DNA from: Mycobacterium sp. E1214
Lineage (GTDB): Bacteria; Actinomycetota; Actinomycetes; Mycobacteriales; Mycobacteriaceae
Direction of reading: 5' to 3'
NCBI RefSeq assembly: GCF_001666755.1
Contig: NZ_LZJC01000016.1
Location: 1 to 56,045 of the forward strand
DNA length: 56,045 nucleotides
In this document: positions 43,501 to 49,500 of the stretch, piece by piece
How positions within the stretch are numbered: position 1 is the first letter of the stretch
Layout of the letters: every line of letters starts with the position of its first letter
The notes under the pieces: generated by a model
What the model saw: only the letters and a program-made list of their open reading frames with translations
Database searches by the model: none
Told to the model about the DNA's origin: nothing
Translations under genes and position numbers: made by a program

Positions 43501-46500
43501 GCGGGTGCGGCAGCGGCGTCTGGCGCGGTGTCACCCGAAGGCGGGGCAGCGTCGGGCGGATTAAACTGATCGTGGTAGACCGCGAGCAACGCATCGGGAT
43601 CCGTGATCCCCCAACGCGCCAGATCGGCACGCGCCCGGGTCACTTGCCCATCTTCATTGCCGCTGAGCGCCTCGACATAGTGGTCCCAGGCATCGACCCG
43701 GGTCTGCGGCGCGCCCTCACGCTGCTTGCCCTTGGCCGCCGCGGACCCGTCGCCCTCGGCGTGCCGCGCCAACTCGTGACTCCACGCCTCACGGTGGCCA
43801 CCGGATAGCGAGGGCAGCGGCCCCTCCGGCGCATGCGGGACCGGTGGCAGATCCGTCGGCGCGAGATGTTGCGGTGCTGCCGAATCGTCGTGATGCACCG
43901 CGGCGTCGTCGCCGGCCGAAGGCTGCGGTGGGTGCTCGTCATCCCTCGCGGGCGGCGTACTCAAGCCGTGCGTGTGGCCACCAGTGGCCGCCTCGTCATC
44001 ACCGAGTGTCGGATGGGGCGGGTGCGCGTTACCCGGAGACGGTTCCGCCGGTGATGCAGCGCGTTGTGCCGCTGATGGGTTTTCGGTAGGCAAGGAGCCC
44101 AGGACATCTCGGAACCTGCGCGACGTCGACGGGCCGTCGTCCAATTCGTTGAATCCTGACGGGGATTCCGAACCCTGCCTGTACACACCGCTCGAGGCCG
44201 GCGCAAAGCTTATGTCTGTGCCAGTGCTAGGTGAGGAGGGGACGCTGTCGTCGCGGACGGTTCCCAGCGGCGCGGGCGGGGCGTCGTTGGGGAGATCCGG
44301 GTCGAAATGCGGATTCAATTCCAACTCTGCGAAGCGGGGCCCCGCAGGACGGTCGGGATCGCCCGACTCGGCGTGCAGTTGCAGGACTTCTTGCACTCCT
44401 ACGATGTTTTCCCGCCTGATCCCGCCCGGGAACGCGATTTCTTGCTGATACTCATCGGGATCGAGGCCTTCTGTCGCATTGATGTCGATACCGCCAGGCG
44501 CATCGATGGTGTAAAGAAACACTCGATCGTGTTCAGGCTGAATGAAGTTCAGATCGATGTTGGGGTGTCGCGTGGTGGATAAGAAATGGTTCGCGTCGAA
44601 CAGACCGGGAACCGACGGATCACGGGTTGCGAACCCCTGAGCGAAGATGGCGTCGGGCGGACGGGTGTCGTAGCGGAACAACAGATCGTTGTCGGTCCGG
44701 AATGTCGTGGCGTGCGTGCGCAGCGTGCTGTAAACGCCGACACCGACCATCGGGTCGACATTTGGGTCGAGCTGGGCGCTGGGACGCGGCGCGGGGAGCG
44801 GGTTATCGGCCATCTGGATCCGCAGACTTCCCCAGCTAGCGCCCAATCCCGGGTGCAATGTGAGGCTTTCGACCTCGTCAAGGGAAACCCAGCGCAGCCG
44901 GGTCCCCTCGTCGTTGGGCACGGTATCCAGCGCGTAGGGCGCATCCGCGATCACGGTCGTGTATGTCCAGTCGATGCCGGGGGCCCTAGCAGTCACGACG
45001 GGTGCGCGGACGGTGACCAAGTCGTCGCGGAGGCCGGTCTCTTCGCGAGCCTCTCGCACCGCGGCCTGCTCGACGGTCTCCTCGAGGTCTCGAGCGCCGC
45101 CAGGTAGCCCCCAGGTGCCGCCCTCATCCGTCCAATCCGCTCGTTGCTGCAGCAGCACAGCAAGTGAGCCGTCGGGGCGTCGAGCCCGCAGCAATAGCCC
45201 GGCCGCACCATAGAGGCCCCAGTGGCTCTCGCCGTTTGCATCGACCACCCGGCCATCGCCGCTGGTCGGTAAGTCATGTGGCTCGCCGGCTCCCTCGACC
45301 GGTGGTGTGCTGGATGCAGCCGGCTCCGGCGCGCGCGTCTCGTCGGCGTGGGCGTGGGCGTGGGCGTGGGCGTGGGCGTGGTACCGGTCTACCAACGCAT
45401 CGGGATCCATACCCAACCGCCGCAGGTCGTGTTGTGCCACAGCCAAGAGGGCCTGAGCGTGCCCGCGCGCCGCTCCGTGGGAGGGGTCGGCCGCAGCGAG
45501 GCGTCGAGCGTCGAGGGCCTCAGCAAACCGGTCCCATGCCTCGCGTGGGTTCGTCGGTGCGCCTGGCCGGAGCCTCGCCCGCGCCCTGCTGCTCAGCTCG
45601 GTGCCATGCCGGCTCAACTCCTGCTCCCACGCGTCGCGCTGCTCGGGCGACATCGCCGCGAGAGGACGTGGGGAATGTCGGTCTGCATCCGCGTCGAGGA
45701 ACGGGTCGCGGTCCAATTCGTTTACGTGCTCGGGCCCGAAACGAGAAGTCGGCTCGCCGCCAAAACTTGAGTCCGAAGATCGTGATTCTCGCCTGGGCAA
45801 CGTATGCCGCAGCTGGCGTTGGTTACTAGACGCGGCGTGCGGCAGCCCCGAACCGTCGCTGAGGCCCTGTATCAACCGTCTATTGTCGGTGCCGCCGTGG
45901 ACCGAAGCACCGGGATTCTGGGCGTTCGGCGCCGAGTGCTCGTCCGGGTTGTCCCCGTGTCTGGTGATGTCCTGGGACCGCCCCGATTTATCTGGCGGCG
46001 CGACCGGCCGGTCGCCGTCTGACGGGACTCCCACAAACCATTGCACGACGGGATTCTCGGCGCGATCCAGACGCGGTGGCCATGATCGCACCGTTCCGTG
46101 CTGTCCGTCCAAGGCGTGGACACGTGTGCCGTCGTAATAGGCGTTGAAGCTGTGCTGCAGCCCGTTTCGATATCGGACCGCCACGACGGTGTGGGCTCCT
46201 GGCCCCGCGGCGGCCAAATGGTCGGCGATCCCCTCGGGGGTGCTACGCACCAGGCGCAGGCCGGTCGCCGCACCGAGTTCGTCCCGGGTCAGCTCATGAG
46301 TCCGCCGGTCGCCATCGCCCGAGTACCGCTCATGGGTTTGTCGGTGGTCATCGGTGGAGCGGTCCACGTAGGCGCGCCCGAAGCTGGGCGTACCCGACAA
46401 GCGGTCGAACACCACCATCGTCGCGGGGCCGCAGTTCGCCAGCCTGGGACCGTCGGGGGCGACCTCGGGGTCTCCGTCGTTGTTGAGATCGCCGATCCAC

Positions 46501-49500
46501 GAACGGATGTCGTCGATGGATTCCTGCGAACGGGGAAGGCCTGCGGATCGCCCCGACTCTGCGGACAACCTCTGCGCCGGGGTCGGTTGCCCGGACCGCT
46601 CCCCCCCTTGTTCGGCTCGGGTCTCGCCGCCTGCAGCCGAGTTCGTATCACGCTGTATGTCAACGGCTCTCGATGGCTGCGGATCGCTGTGATCATTCTC
46701 CGCCGACGACTGCAACGCCATCGCATCTGTGGGCGAGTCGGCTTCGCTCTCGGATGGCGGTCGGTCAAACTCGTCAACGCTCCGGCCCGCATCTTCAGGC
46801 CTCGGGTCTTCTTGCGGCAGGCCGTGCAGTATCGCGTTGTTGCCGCCGCGTCCCCGTCGCGAGAACGTCATAGGCTGTTCATCGCCCGGCGAGTGCGCAA
46901 GTCCTCGCGAGCCCCACTCACCGGATCGCACGTCAACAGAGAACGCCGCCCGCCGCCAGGTACCCGAAAGGTCGATGGCGCGCCCACGCCCGGGCAACCC
47001 GAAGGCTTCGAGAACGGACTGCGGCAGATCGAGTTGGCGGACCCGGAGGCGGTCACCGAGGATGGGCACGTTCGATTTCGGGCGCAGGTAGGCGTATGTC
47101 ACTGTCTGCACCTGGCGGCGTAACTCGGGCACGCTGTGCAGGTAATCGACGACGGCTTTCCACCCGGCCGCAGGGTCGGGCAGCCCCTCGATGAGTGGGG
47201 CTATCGCCGCGAAGTTCAGGTCGCCCCTTCGGTTTTGCAAATCCCTGATCAAGCCGCTGATGGCGTGTTCCAACACCTTCGGCGCCTGCTCGGGCGCGAA
47301 GCGTAGCGGCTTGGTGCTCAGCCAGGTGTGGGCGGCGCCCATATCCAACTGATCGGTGCGGATGCGCGGGACCGAGTCGTCGTGCAGGTTCAGAGACTCG
47401 GTCACCGCTGTGAAGTTGAACGGGCCGGTTCGCTCGGTTACCGATTGGCGCCGGATGGCCATTCCGGGGCGCAGGACATACGCTTTGTGCTGCTCCTTCG
47501 CGGAATTACCGACGAAGCCGTGCACCTCCGGGTGAAGTTGGTCTTGGACCTTCCGGTAATTGGAGCCGATCCGGTCCAGGTATCTCCGGATGAATGGGTG
47601 CCCCCGGGCGGCGAGCAGAGCTGAGTTGTTCGGAATTCCGTTGTCCTGCGAGTGCAGCGCGAATCCTGGCGCCCCCAACAGGTTTCGCATCCCATCCAGG
47701 CGGCGAACCCGGTTGTCGTGATCGGTATAGATGCCGCCGAACCGGTGCAGGATCTCCAGCCGCAGGATGTCGCTGGCCGCGGTGAACCCGGCGGCGGTCC
47801 CCTTCGCGTTTTCCAACCGGTATTCGGCGCCCAGGTGCATCGGTTCCGCGCGGTGAAAGACTTCGTCCGGGCTGAGGAGGGAGACGTTGTGGCGTCTCGC
47901 CCATGACAGCATTCGGGCGGCGTCACTGTGGGGTCGATCGAAGTCTGTGCGGGATACGTCGGTCCACAGGATCACCCGCATTCCCTCGCGTTGTGCCGCC
48001 TTGCTGAGCTTCTCGAGGTTGCGGCGGACGAGGTCGGTCGTTTTCCGGCCGTCGGTCACCGGGCCGCCCAACCAGATCGAGTGGAAGACTTTGGGCATCT
48101 CGAGTCGCGTGGGCAACGGCTCGGTAGACGGCCGGGCGGGGTAGTCCTCGAACCAGCGCCCACGCGACGGCGCCGCCTCCGACCAGTGACCCAGTTCCGC
48201 CGGTGGCGGGTCACCGGGCCGCCTGGCCATATCCAGTGCATGGATGTGCTCACCGACCGAAGTGATGGGCACATCAGCCAGTTTCACGCCTTGTAGGTGA
48301 GCCGGCGTCGGGCTGGGCTCGCGGAGCCCGAACGGGTCCGCGCCGAACCCGTCGTCTGGGGTGGGATGCGTATCGCCGTCCCGCGCGGATTCAACCCGTT
48401 CGGCCTTCTCCTTGAGGGCCTGAAACAGGTCCTGGCTGGCGGCCCGGTCGTCGGACCCGGTCGCGCGTTGGGCGATCTTGCTGAGCGTCTGCCGGAAGCG
48501 ACTGCCGTCGCCGGCACCGCCCCTGAGCCGCAGCACCTCGTGCTGACCGCTGTCGGCGGGCGCGGATTCGTCTTTCGCGGCTGCGGAAACGGTTCGTTCG
48601 TCGGTGTTGCCGTCCGAGCGTGCACGGCTTGCCGATGTGGGCTCTGCGGGCAACCCCTGTAGCACGTCTCGCAACGGCCTCGGATTCGACGACGACTTGT
48701 CCTGCCGCGACGCCGGTTCGTCCGTTTTTCGCGCGACGGGCTCCGACGTCGGGCGTGACTCGCCCGCGTCGGCTGACACGCTGGCCGAGGCGCGCTGCGG
48801 GTGCTCGGGTGGTTCGGGGCGCGATGTTCGCTCCGCATTGTCGGGGGTCGAACGGCTTGCGTCCGACGCCGCGTCCCCGTCGCTAATTGCCGATGCCGGC
48901 GATCGTCCGCCTGCGTCAGCCTCGGATGCCGCGCCGCGAACACCCGAGTCGTCGGTAACGGCTTCGAAATCTGCCGAGACAGGCGCCATCTCGGCCGGCA
49001 CTCGCGGCGGGACTTGCGGATCACCGATCGGTTCCGCGGAATCCGGCCGCGAATCCTGAATCTGCACGTCATCGGGATGTTCGGATTGCCCCAGCTGCCC
49101 GCTGCCATCGGTGGCCGGCGGCTCGTTGGCGTTTGGTTCGGTGGGTACCCCGTGGGCGACATCGGAATTTGCCGGCGCAACGGGTGTCGTCGACGGCTCG
49201 GCGTCGTGTGAGGTTGTGGTGTCCGGCAGATGCCGGGCTACGGATGCTCCGCCGCCGTCCTCGGCGGCCGTGGTCGAAGCTGTGGTCCCTTCCGCGCCGT
49301 CGCCTGCGTCCACCGGGTTGGTGTTGCGGTCGACTTGGCTCGAGGTGGAATCGGCTGTCGAGGTGGCCGCCGACCCGGGTCGCTCGAGCGGTTCCACCGC
49401 GGGGCCGTCCGCGGTGCGAGCCACCGGTGCCGGTCCGGACGCCGAGAGGCGGGCGCCGGTCGAAGCGCCCGCTGACGATTGATTGGATTGCGCCACGCGA

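Noticed and set aside
45347..45381. Possible CRISPR or origin repeat
   Set aside because: The unit is six bases, without spacers, and lies inside coding sequence.
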